From an uncultured Aquimarina sp. (GTDB lineage: Bacteria; Bacteroidota; Bacteroidia; Flavobacteriales; Flavobacteriaceae): a DNA stretch of 64,000 nucleotides. The stretch is taken from NCBI GenBank assembly GCA_947500845.1, contig CANMTP010000017.1, positions 1-64,000 of the forward strand. The letters run 5' to 3'. The position numbers and the translations under genes are program-made. Positions 26,917 through 34,177 of the stretch are shown one piece after another. A model generated the notes under the pieces. The model was not told where the DNA came from. It saw nothing but the letters and a program-made list of their open reading frames with translations, and did not search any database. The stretch's first letter is position 1, and every line of letters starts with the position of its first letter.

Positions 26917-28524
26917 TTATTCTTCCCCAATCAGGTAATGAATGCTTACAGTGGCTAGATCCGAATTTGGAAATTTACTGAAATAATCCTTTTCACTTTG
27001 TAGCCCAACTTCCTTAATAATCTTTAAAAAAGAATCGATTTCCAGTATATATTGATCAGAAAATCCATGCGTGGCATCATAAGCGGTGGCTGCGATCTTA
27101 CCTATATTTCTAGCGGTTAGATCGGGAGGTAAAGTATGTAGTTCAATCACTATGAGTCCAAATTTTTTAATATGAGGAACCCATTTTTTAAAGTGATCTT
27201 TTAGATTACGTTCAACATCATCATTATTCAATCGTTTTCCCCGATAGGCAAACGCACCTGTAGATTGACTTGGATGGTCTAATTTTGATATTGGTTCACT
27301 CCAGATTCTATTGTGATCTAAAAATGTTCTCACAGACAACAAGTCCTTCAGTTCAATGCTGTATTTATCTTTTAAGTCTTTTTGCAATCCATCTGGATCA
27401 CTGATATCTCCCCATATCACCTTTGCCCATATATCTGCCTGAATAAGATTAGCCCGGGTAACTTTGAGTGCTGCCATATTATAATCTGCACCAACAAGAA
27501 AGAGAGGATGCTCATCCAGATATTTTCCTCGTAACGTTTTGGATGCTATTACATCAAAAAGATGTATCAAAAATGCTCCATTGCCGCATCCCATATCCAG
27601 AATACCTTTTGGTTGCTCGGCCAAAGGTTTGTTGAACAAGCTTATTATAATTTCATCAATTTTTTTAAAGTAGGTTGTATGGGCTCCTCCACTTCCCCAA
27701 ACATTCATTTCTCTATCTACATGACTTTCGTCTTCGTCTTTTGTGTTCCATAAGGTATTGGGGTCGCCAAACAGCAAGTTGTCCATTTGTCGAAACATTG
27801 GAATATAAGAAACAGTAACTCCATATGCAGAAGCTCTTTTGGCAAAAAACAATCCTTTTTCTGTAAATGTGTAGTTGTTGTCATTTTTGCTAAACCAACC
27901 CAGATATCCTAAAAAAGAAAGAATAGTATCAAAACTTTCTGGAAATTTATGATATTCGTCTGCGCTAAAAGAAGCTTCCATAAAGTATTTATGAAACATG
28001 CCTCCCATGCCAAGATGAACTGTGGTAGGACCTACTAAGATCCCTTCGATATGTTTTAAGGTTTGATTCTGAATTTCAAGAGTGTTATTGTCGTTTGTAG
28101 GTTCTAAATCAAAACGATTTTGGTATTGCTTGAATAAGTTTTCAAGTTTATGGAAAGGTTCTAATTCGAATTTACGAGGATGAAATTTACCAGAGTATTT
28201 CAAAAGATCAACAACATCTTTATATACATAAAAATGGTCAAAAGCAATTTCAGAAGAGTTGTTGGTTGTTATAATGATATCATTTTGAGTAACGGTGTAG
28301 TTTAACCAGCCCTGAGAACTCAATATACGAAGGGCGACATTAAGGTATCCTTCGTTTGCCATACACGCCGTTGCAATTTGATTGATAGATGCTTCTTTGG
28401 TATCCAATAGGTATTGTACTACATTATTAGTCAATAAAGAGTACGAGATAGGCGCGACAACAATACCGTCGAGATGTCTAAATAGTTCTTCTCTAAATTG
28501 TTGTTTTTTGGTCGCTGAAAGCAT
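26917..28524 (-). CDS. SAM-dependent methyltransferase with duplicated N-terminal domain
   Basis: A 535-residue protein. Residues about 307-500 are a class I methyltransferase: motif I ILDMGCGNGAFLI (308-320), an acidic residue in VGADYN, and a later FGLIVIELHTLPP strand. The N-terminal 250 residues contain two similar units, at about 17-75 and 158-212. Each opens with H(L/I)(D/E)GI(V/L)V(A/G)P and ends in a G-W helix-strand pattern like a winged helix (SSQGWLNYT and GYLGWFSKN), so an internal duplication is likely. Substrate is unknown; the winged-helix plus Rossmann layout resembles O-methyltransferases and methyltransferase modules of natural-product enzymes. It stands alone between tricorn and DUF1456. 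Confidence 0.8.
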   Translation of the reverse strand: MLSATKKQQFREELFRHLDGIVVAPISYSLLTNNVVQYLLDTKEASINQIATACMANEGYLNVALRILSSQGWLNYTVTQNDIIITTNNSSEIAFDHFYVYKDVVDLLKYSGKFHPRKFELEPFHKLENLFKQYQNRFDLEPTNDNNTLEIQNQTLKHIEGILVGPTTVHLGMGGMFHKYFMEASFSADEYHKFPESFDTILSFLGYLGWFSKNDNNYTFTEKGLFFAKRASAYGVTVSYIPMFRQMDNLLFGDPNTLWNTKDEDESHVDREMNVWGSGGAHTTYFKKIDEIIISLFNKPLAEQPKGILDMGCGNGAFLIHLFDVIASKTLRGKYLDEHPLFLVGADYNMAALKVTRANLIQADIWAKVIWGDISDPDGLQKDLKDKYSIELKDLLSVRTFLDHNRIWSEPISKLDHPSQSTGAFAYRGKRLNNDDVERNLKDHFKKWVPHIKKFGLIVIELHTLPPDLTARNIGKIAATAYDATHGFSDQYILEIDSFLKIIKEVGLQSEKDYFSKFPNSDLATVSIHYLIGEE

Positions 28525-28593
28525 AGGTGCTTAATTGAAAGGTTGCTAATTAGTCCTAACCAAATTAAACAATTTATTTTGAAGATGAAGAAC

Positions 28594-28860
28594 TTATTTT
28601 TTATTCTTATTAGAGTCTGATGCGATTTTTTTCTCTGGCATAGGGCCTCGTAAGTGGATAATGAGACCATTAAGAAAATTACGTAGAATTTGATCTCCGC
28701 ACTCCATATATTTTGGATGACTTTCATTTCTAAAAAAAGCTCCTAATTCACTTTTAGTAACTTTGAAATCTACAAGAGCACAAATTTTTACGATATCATC
28801 ATCGCGTAATTTGTGCGCTACTCTAAGTTTTTTAAAAATATCATTGTTCGTTAAACCCAT
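28594..28860 (-). CDS. DUF1456 family protein
   Basis: An 88-residue protein starting MGLTNNDIFKKLRVAHKLRDD; this start is preferred over an ATG nine codons upstream because the family begins here. It shows one DUF1456 repeat with DDDIVKICALVDFKVTKSEL and the ending ILRNFLNGLIIHLRG. E. coli YehS carries two such repeats, so this is a single-repeat version. Function is unknown; helical, cytoplasmic. It is divergent from the TerB-like gene, with about 80 bp between them. Confidence 0.85.
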   Translation of the reverse strand: MGLTNNDIFKKLRVAHKLRDDDIVKICALVDFKVTKSELGAFFRNESHPKYMECGDQILRNFLNGLIIHLRGPMPEKKIASDSNKNKK

Positions 28861-28941
28861 GTCGCAAAGGTATGCTTTGTTGTTCAAAAAGTAATTGATA
28901 TAATTTGAAATTTACTATTTTAGAAAAAAAGTTATTAATTC

Positions 28942-29343
28942 ATGTATAGTAAAGAGGAGAAATTAAGTTTGCTTTCTGAAATGATTCAGTTTGCAAAAGT
29001 TGATAAAGAGTTTAAAGAACAGGAATACGACTTTATTGTCGCGGTTGGGTTACAATTAGGGATTACGAAAGAAGAAATAAACGGTTTAGTGAAAAATAGA
29101 GCAGAGAAGAAAAATCTGCAACCAGAATCACAACGTATTCTTCAATTTCATAGGTTGGTTTTGTTAATGAATATTGATCAAGAAACTTCTTCTTCAGAAA
29201 TTGATGATATAAAAGAAATAGGATTACAAATGGGATTACGACCTGAAGCCATTGACTCTGTGTTAAAAGAAATGCACAATTATCCAAATAAGGTGATTCC
29301 ACCTAAAGAATTATTAGCAATTTTTACTCGTTTTTATAATTGA
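28942..29343 (+). CDS. TerB-like domain protein
   Basis: A 133-residue all-helical protein resembling stand-alone TerB (tellurite-resistance) domains: LLSEMIQFAKVDKEFKEQEYDFI, then ILQFHRLVLLMNIDQ and a third helical bundle segment. TerB-like proteins are acidic, sometimes metal-binding or membrane-associated; conserved acidic positions (D and E in VDKEFKEQE) are visible. No other ter genes are nearby, so tellurite resistance should not be inferred. No signal peptide. Confidence 0.65.
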   Translation: MYSKEEKLSLLSEMIQFAKVDKEFKEQEYDFIVAVGLQLGITKEEINGLVKNRAEKKNLQPESQRILQFHRLVLLMNIDQETSSSEIDDIKEIGLQMGLRPEAIDSVLKEMHNYPNKVIPPKELLAIFTRFYN

Positions 29344-29654
29344 TAAGGCGTTAGATCAAGACTAAAACCGAATAGAATCTACAATATCGAATGATCTCGC
29401 TACAATGCAGGGTCTTTTAAGTGTTTTTATTTTTGCTAAAGAGTTGATGGCGAATTGAATCTGTATAATAATCACGCTACTCAAAATGATCTCTACTTGT
29501 GCAGATTTGTCATTCTGAAAACAACTATACATGACAAAAAGTCATTAAAAAGATCTACTAATATGACATAATGTCTTTTTTTTCCGTATTGGAACTCAAA
29601 TTGCTATATACTCATTGAAATTAAAACTTTAAATAACTTTAAAAATATAATACG
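29344..29654. promoter_or_regulatory. Intergenic region before hsp20 with two palindromes
   Basis: A 311-bp gap without a gene. Two perfect palindromes lie close to the hsp20 start: ATGACAAAAAGTCAT (29531-29545) and GACATAATGTC (29565-29575). Their centres are about 32 bp apart, three helical turns. Both contain the TGAC/GTCA half-site, so they may be operators for a heat-shock or stress regulator. No CIRCE element was recognised. Confidence 0.45.
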
Positions 29655-30092
29655 ATGAGTTTAATTAAAAGAACAGACAGATTACCTTTCCTTTTTGATG
29701 ATTTTTTTACTACTGATTGGTTAGGAGGAACTGAAAATACTAAAAGAATTGGGTTTAATACACCTGCAGTAAATGTAAAAGAGACTGATAACGATTTTTC
29801 TGTAGAACTTGCGGCACCAGGTCTGGCAAAAGAGGATTTTAATATTGAGCTGGATAATGATGTTCTTTCAGTTTCTTCAGAAACTAAATCAGAAAAAGAA
29901 ACCAAAGAGGATGATGGTAAGTATACCAGAAAAGAGTTTGCGTATAGCTCTTTTAAAAGATCTTTCACTTTGCCTGAGACAGCAAATGGTCAAGAAATTA
30001 AGGCTTCTTATGAAAATGGAGTACTGTTAGTTACTATTCCTAAAAAAGAGGAAGCAAAAGTACAACCTAAAAGGTTGATTGAGATTTCATAA
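29655..30092 (+). CDS. Hsp20 family small heat shock protein
   Basis: A 145-residue ATP-independent chaperone holdase. The alpha-crystallin domain (about 34-140) shows NVKETDNDFSVELAAPGLAKEDF, the YTRKEFAYSSFKRSFTLPE segment and the A-x-x-x-x-G-V-L motif (ASYENGVLLVTIPKKE). A short N-terminal arm begins with RTDRLPFLFDDFF; the C-terminal tail is short, with an IEIS end. Cytoplasmic. Its own terminator follows, and paired palindromes lie upstream. Confidence 0.95.
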   Translation: MSLIKRTDRLPFLFDDFFTTDWLGGTENTKRIGFNTPAVNVKETDNDFSVELAAPGLAKEDFNIELDNDVLSVSSETKSEKETKEDDGKYTRKEFAYSSFKRSFTLPETANGQEIKASYENGVLLVTIPKKEEAKVQPKRLIEIS

Positions 30093-30127
30093 TTGGATTT
30101 GAGATTTGTTTAGTTGATTAATGTTAC

Positions 30128-30163
30128 GAAGAACGCCCTATTTTTAGGGCGTTCTTCTTTTTT
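30128..30163 (+). terminator. Terminator of hsp20
   Basis: Stem GAAGAACGCCCTA / TAGGGCGTTCTTC (loop TTTT), followed by a T run, 35 bp after the stop. Confidence 0.92.
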
Positions 30164-30236
30164 ATAAATAAGAGTATTGAATCTTTTCTATTTCAATTAT
30201 TTTTTCATATTATTGTGATATCAAAATGATATTATA

Positions 30237-31097
30237 ATGAAAAATGAAAAAATTATTAAAGGAAGTAATGGTTATCTTGTTTTAGGGCTATTATTGCTCA
30301 TCATCATTATGATGATTATGGGTTTTGTTGTTATGAAAAATCCGCTATTTATCCTCTTACTCGCCGTGGTGATTTTTATTATCAAAGGTTTTTTTATAGT
30401 AAACCCTAATAGCTCCAAAGTGATGGTTCTGTTTGGTGCTTATAAAGGAACGGTAAAAAACAATGGTTTCTTTTGGGCAAATCCTTTTTACACCAGACAA
30501 CGTATATCTTTGAGAGCAAGAAACTTCTACAGTGAAAGAGTAAAAGTTAACGATAAAATTGGTAATCCGATTTTGATTAACGTAATTCTGGTTTGGAGGG
30601 TAGAAGATACGTACAAGGCTGCTTTTGATGTTGATCATTATGAAGAGTTCGTTAGAGTTCAAACTGATGCTGCGGTAAGAAAATTAGCGGGTTCTTATCC
30701 CTATGATAATTTTGCTGAAGGTCATAACGATCATGAAATAACACTATTATCTGGTATGGATGAAGTAAATGAAGCGTTAGAAAACGAAATAACAGAGCGC
30801 TTGGCCATCGCTGGAATTAAAGTGATGGAGGCTAGAATTGGATATTTGGCTTACGCACCAGAAATTGCAAGTGCGATGTTAAAAAGACAACAAGCAGTCG
30901 CTATAGTAGCCGCAAGAAAAAAAATTGTTGAAGGTGCCGTAGGTATGGTAGAAGATGCTTTGTCTAAACTATCAGTAGATGGCATCATTGATTTTGATGA
31001 TGATAAGAAAGCATCAATGGTAAGCAACCTGATGGTTGTTTTATGTGGAGATAAGGAAGCTACGCCTGTAATTAACACAGGTACGTTACATTCGTAA
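30237..31097 (+). CDS. SPFH (band 7) domain membrane protein
   Basis: A 286-residue protein with two N-terminal hydrophobic segments (about 12-33 and 36-53), followed by an SPFH domain: FIVNPNSSKVMVLFGAYKGT, NGFFWANPFYTRQRISLRARNF and ITERLAIAGIKVMEARIGYLAYAPEIASAML. SPFH proteins form oligomeric membrane microdomain scaffolds and often control proteases. The C-terminal part (RKKIVEGAVGMVEDALSKL) is typical of the bacterial subgroup found beside a small Arc-like protein. The Arc-like gene starts 3 bp after its stop codon, so the two are co-translated. Confidence 0.92.
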   Translation: MKNEKIIKGSNGYLVLGLLLLIIIMMIMGFVVMKNPLFILLLAVVIFIIKGFFIVNPNSSKVMVLFGAYKGTVKNNGFFWANPFYTRQRISLRARNFYSERVKVNDKIGNPILINVILVWRVEDTYKAAFDVDHYEEFVRVQTDAAVRKLAGSYPYDNFAEGHNDHEITLLSGMDEVNEALENEITERLAIAGIKVMEARIGYLAYAPEIASAMLKRQQAVAIVAARKKIVEGAVGMVEDALSKLSVDGIIDFDDDKKASMVSNLMVVLCGDKEATPVINTGTLHS

Positions 31098-31100
31098 TTT

Positions 31101-31283
31101 ATGGGTAAAAAAAAATCGTTTGTACTAAGAATAGATCCCGAAACATTTAAGCTGATCGAAAAATGGGCAGATGATGAATTTCGTAGTGTGAATGGTCAAT
31201 TAGAATGGATGATTTACAAAAGTCTAAAAGATGCTAAGCGATTAAAAAAGTCAAAACAGATGCCCGATGACGATTCAAATTAA
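31101..31283 (+). CDS. Arc-like ribbon-helix-helix DNA-binding protein
   Basis: A 60-residue protein with an Arc-type ribbon-helix-helix: strand KSFVLRIDPETFKLIEKWADDEFRS split by the usual loop, then the second helix VNGQLEWMIYKSLKDAKR. It lacks any toxin partner. Its gene begins 3 bp after the SPFH gene, a pairing seen in many bacteria and suggesting a functional link with the SPFH protein, perhaps autoregulation or a structural role. The highly basic C-terminus (KRLKKSK) may help DNA binding. Confidence 0.88.
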   Translation: MGKKKSFVLRIDPETFKLIEKWADDEFRSVNGQLEWMIYKSLKDAKRLKKSKQMPDDDSN

Positions 31284-31315
31284 AAAGAACAATGCACTCG
31301 GTGTTTAGAATATAA

Positions 31316-31720
31316 TCAAAAGCTATTCATGAGATCTTTAAGTTCTAACTCAGAAATGGGTTTGGTCAGGTAACCAGAGACTTTTTCGAATTCTTTTGTT
31401 CGTGCAATATCCATTGGATTATCTGAAGATGAGAGGATGTAAATAATTATATCTTTTTTCAATGTGGGATGTATTTTTTCATACTCTTCTAAAAATTGCC
31501 AGCCGTCCATGATTGGCATGTTGAGATCTAGCAGTATTAAATCGGGTATTTTGTTGATGTTTTCGTTATTAGATTTTAAATAACTTATCCCTTCTTCCCC
31601 ATTTGAAAAAATTAAAAGCTTTTTCTCGCTTGGAAGGGCTTTGACAATTAATTTTTTAATAATATAATGTTGTATCCTGTCATCATCAATCAAACATAGG
31701 GTGTTTATATTTTTTGTCAT
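31316..31720 (-). CDS. Stand-alone response regulator receiver protein
   Basis: A 134-residue single-domain CheY-like receiver without an output domain. It shows the acidic pair LIDDDR, the phospho-acceptor Asp in PDLILLDLNMPIMDGW, Thr/Ser in YILSSSDNP and the lysine in YLTKPIS. The start at 31720 is chosen because the family begins there; upstream codons add an unrelated stretch. It belongs to the rcp1-like group often used in phosphorelays with hybrid kinases. No kinase gene is directly beside it; the LytS gene is 1.1 kb away but has its own regulator. Confidence 0.9.
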   Translation of the reverse strand: MTKNINTLCLIDDDRIQHYIIKKLIVKALPSEKKLLIFSNGEEGISYLKSNNENINKIPDLILLDLNMPIMDGWQFLEEYEKIHPTLKKDIIIYILSSSDNPMDIARTKEFEKVSGYLTKPISELELKDLMNSF

Positions 31721-32073
31721 GAGGCTAAATTGTAATGATGCTATTGTTCGTTTATCCTCGATACTCAAAATTCTTATCAATTTGGGTTTATATCAATTTG
31801 AATAGAGGTGCATCGATAAATGATATTTATTGGGGTAAAAATAATTTGTTAAACCTAAAATTATGATTTTGACCATATGCAATAAAAAACTGTAAATTAA
31901 ATGTAGTACTTTTTTTTTGTAAAAGTATGAGGTAAAGCATCAGAACTTATAAGGGAATCCGTAAATGTTTTATAATAAGCTATATCTCACTAGTAAAACA
32001 AAATATTTGTGAGTAGTATTATTTTCTTTATACTTTAGCTCAATACGAAGTAGAAGTGTTAGCTAAAAAAATA
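31721..32073. other. AT-rich intergenic region, no gene seen
   Basis: 353 bp between the orphan receiver and the LytTR regulator, both on the minus strand. No RNA gene, terminator or strong promoter could be recognised. It presumably contains the receiver's promoter. Confidence 0.6.
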
Positions 32074-32832
32074 TTATAAATCCAGCCATTTTTTGAAATT
32101 AGAAGTTCGTTCTCGGGACACGATAATTTGTTCTTCATCCTGTGGTTTTAATTTTAACAATAATCTACTGTTAAAATAGCTATGAATCTCAATAACTGAT
32201 TTTACAGACACCATAAATTTTCTATTAATTCTAAAGAACTGCACCGGATCTAAAATTTCTTCTAATTGATCAATAGAATATTCAATTGGGTATTTTTGAC
32301 CTTTACGGGTATGCAAGAATATCAATCCTTCATTAGATTTAAAATAGGCAATGTCTGTAATATCAAAGGAGTTGAATTGATTTCCTATTTTCACCATAAA
32401 TCGTTTTTTGTATTCTTTGGCAAACAAATTTTTTATGCGTTCAAATTTATCTTCATTAAGTGTTGTGTTAGAATCAATATGGTTTTTTCGATATTTTGCT
32501 AATGCATTTTGAAGATCCTTTTTGTCAATAGGTTTCAGTAAATAGTCTAGTCCGTTGTATTTAAAACCTCGTATAGCATACTCATTGTAAGCCGTTGTAA
32601 ATATAACCGGAGGGTGATTTTCTAAAGAATCCAGGATATCAAATCCATAACCATCGTTAAGTTGGATATCCAGGAATATTAGATCGGGCAAAGGATTATT
32701 TTCAAACCAATACTTTCCATTTTCAACAGACGTAAGCTGGCCTGCAATATGAATTTCTGGAGCTAATTCTTCTATAAGATTAGCAAGGCGTCTTGAGGCT
32801 ATATTTTCATCTTCAACAATTACAGCGGTCAT
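32074..32832 (-). CDS. LytTR family response regulator
   Basis: A 252-residue response regulator: N-terminal receiver (VIVEDENIA; phospho-Asp in PDLIFLDIQLNDGYG; TTAYNEYA; LLKPIDKKDL) and C-terminal LytTR DNA-binding domain (about 145-250: DIAYFKSNEGLIFLHTRKG, FFRINRKFMVSVKSVIEIH). Its gene begins 1 bp after the stop of the histidine kinase gene, so the two form a tight two-component operon. LytTR regulators usually bind imperfect direct repeats; the divergent TonB receptor gene is the obvious target candidate. Confidence 0.95.
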   Translation of the reverse strand: MTAVIVEDENIASRRLANLIEELAPEIHIAGQLTSVENGKYWFENNPLPDLIFLDIQLNDGYGFDILDSLENHPPVIFTTAYNEYAIRGFKYNGLDYLLKPIDKKDLQNALAKYRKNHIDSNTTLNEDKFERIKNLFAKEYKKRFMVKIGNQFNSFDITDIAYFKSNEGLIFLHTRKGQKYPIEYSIDQLEEILDPVQFFRINRKFMVSVKSVIEIHSYFNSRLLLKLKPQDEEQIIVSRERTSNFKKWLDL

Positions 32833-32833
32833 C

Positions 32834-33916
32834 TTAAGAAACTTTTACAATAGGAACTTCGTTAATAGCTCTTGAAATTAATGGAATGTTCACTTTAAAA
32901 TATCCATTTTCCGCTTCCACTATTACCTTTTGGTTGGTATAAAATGAATATCTTTTTTTGATGTTTTTGAGCCCTAGTTTTGTGGATTCTTCTTTTTGCT
33001 TTCTTACATGTAAGTTATTCTGAATCACCATACTTTTTTGACCTATAGAGAAGACATTGATTTCTAAGGGCTTTTCTTTTGAAAAATAATTGTGTTTTAA
33101 TGCATTTTCTACCAGCATTTGTAAAGAAAGTGTAGGAATCAGGTATTCTTTGGGATCGATAGCAATATGAGTAGTAATGCTTAAAGCTCCTTGATGCCTC
33201 ACATTCATCATAAATATAAACGAATCTAGAAAACTTAATTCTTTTTCCAGACTTACCAGGTCTTCTTCTCGATTATCTAAAATGTATCGATAACAAGAAG
33301 CTAATCTTGATACAAAATCCGAGGCAAGATCTCGATCCTCATACATTAAGGAAGTTAAAGTATTCAAGCTGTTAAATAAAAAATGTGGACTGATCTGATT
33401 TTTTAAAGATTTATATTTAGAAGTCATCGCTTCCTTTTTTAATTTATTCATAGTATTCTCAAGCTCTTTCTTCTGTTTAAGGGCAAAGTAAAACATGTTG
33501 AAGAGTATTGCAGCAAACCCGAGAACCGTAGCTCTGAAAAAATCAATCCTAAATCGTAACCAAGGATTATCGGCATCAATTTCACAGATATGATCCAATT
33601 CAAAAATGGCTAGATAATATAGTAAAGCAGCTACTGGGAGAATAATTAGCAGGTTAATACCTAAGATCTTAAGACCATTTGACATGTCTAGAGTCTTCTC
33701 AATATCTGCATTTAATTCACGACGAATTAACCTATCATTGGTTTCCCAAGCCAGCATTAGAAGAAAAAAAGCACTGAAATAATAAAAAATACCAGTTGCA
33801 TCAAAAACAGTTCCGTCGTCATCGTCATGGTTTATAGTTAGTTTAACCAAGAAATATATCAGATTCACGATTAGAAACCGAATGGTAAATTTCCTTAAAT
33901 AACTTTTTGAAATCAT
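32834..33916 (-). CDS. LytS/YehU-type sensor histidine kinase
   Basis: A 360-residue membrane kinase with about four transmembrane helices (within 1-150), a short coiled coil (KQKKELENTMNKLKKEA) and the His-kinase domain of the LytS group: the phospho-His in NQISPHFLFNSLNTLTSL (near residue 178) and a HATPase_c region with LVENALKHNYFSKEKP (N box) and KLGLKNIKKRYSFY (G box). No separate periplasmic sensor domain is visible, so the signal may be sensed in or near the membrane. Partner of the downstream LytTR regulator. Confidence 0.94.
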   Translation of the reverse strand: MISKSYLRKFTIRFLIVNLIYFLVKLTINHDDDDGTVFDATGIFYYFSAFFLLMLAWETNDRLIRRELNADIEKTLDMSNGLKILGINLLIILPVAALLYYLAIFELDHICEIDADNPWLRFRIDFFRATVLGFAAILFNMFYFALKQKKELENTMNKLKKEAMTSKYKSLKNQISPHFLFNSLNTLTSLMYEDRDLASDFVSRLASCYRYILDNREEDLVSLEKELSFLDSFIFMMNVRHQGALSITTHIAIDPKEYLIPTLSLQMLVENALKHNYFSKEKPLEINVFSIGQKSMVIQNNLHVRKQKEESTKLGLKNIKKRYSFYTNQKVIVEAENGYFKVNIPLISRAINEVPIVKVS

Positions 33917-34177
33917 ATCACGGTTTGGTAATTAGTACATATAAAGATACATAACTCGTAGGCAACGTCGATCTGATAATTGGTCCAATTGTCAAATTAG
34001 AAGTTGAATTGTAATTAATCAAAGTTGATCCGGAAAAACAAAGCGGGAAAGTGTTTTAACTCTTTTAAAGTAAACTTTTGGTATCTCAAGAGTAAAAATA
34101 CCAGTTCATATGATTTAGATTTCAATCATTTCAACAAGCGTGCAACTTTGGATAAAATCTTTAAAACTAAAGACATT

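Noticed and set aside
28942..29343. Tellurite resistance system suggested by the TerB-like protein
   Set aside because: No terC, terD or related genes nearby; stand-alone TerB domains are common without that function.
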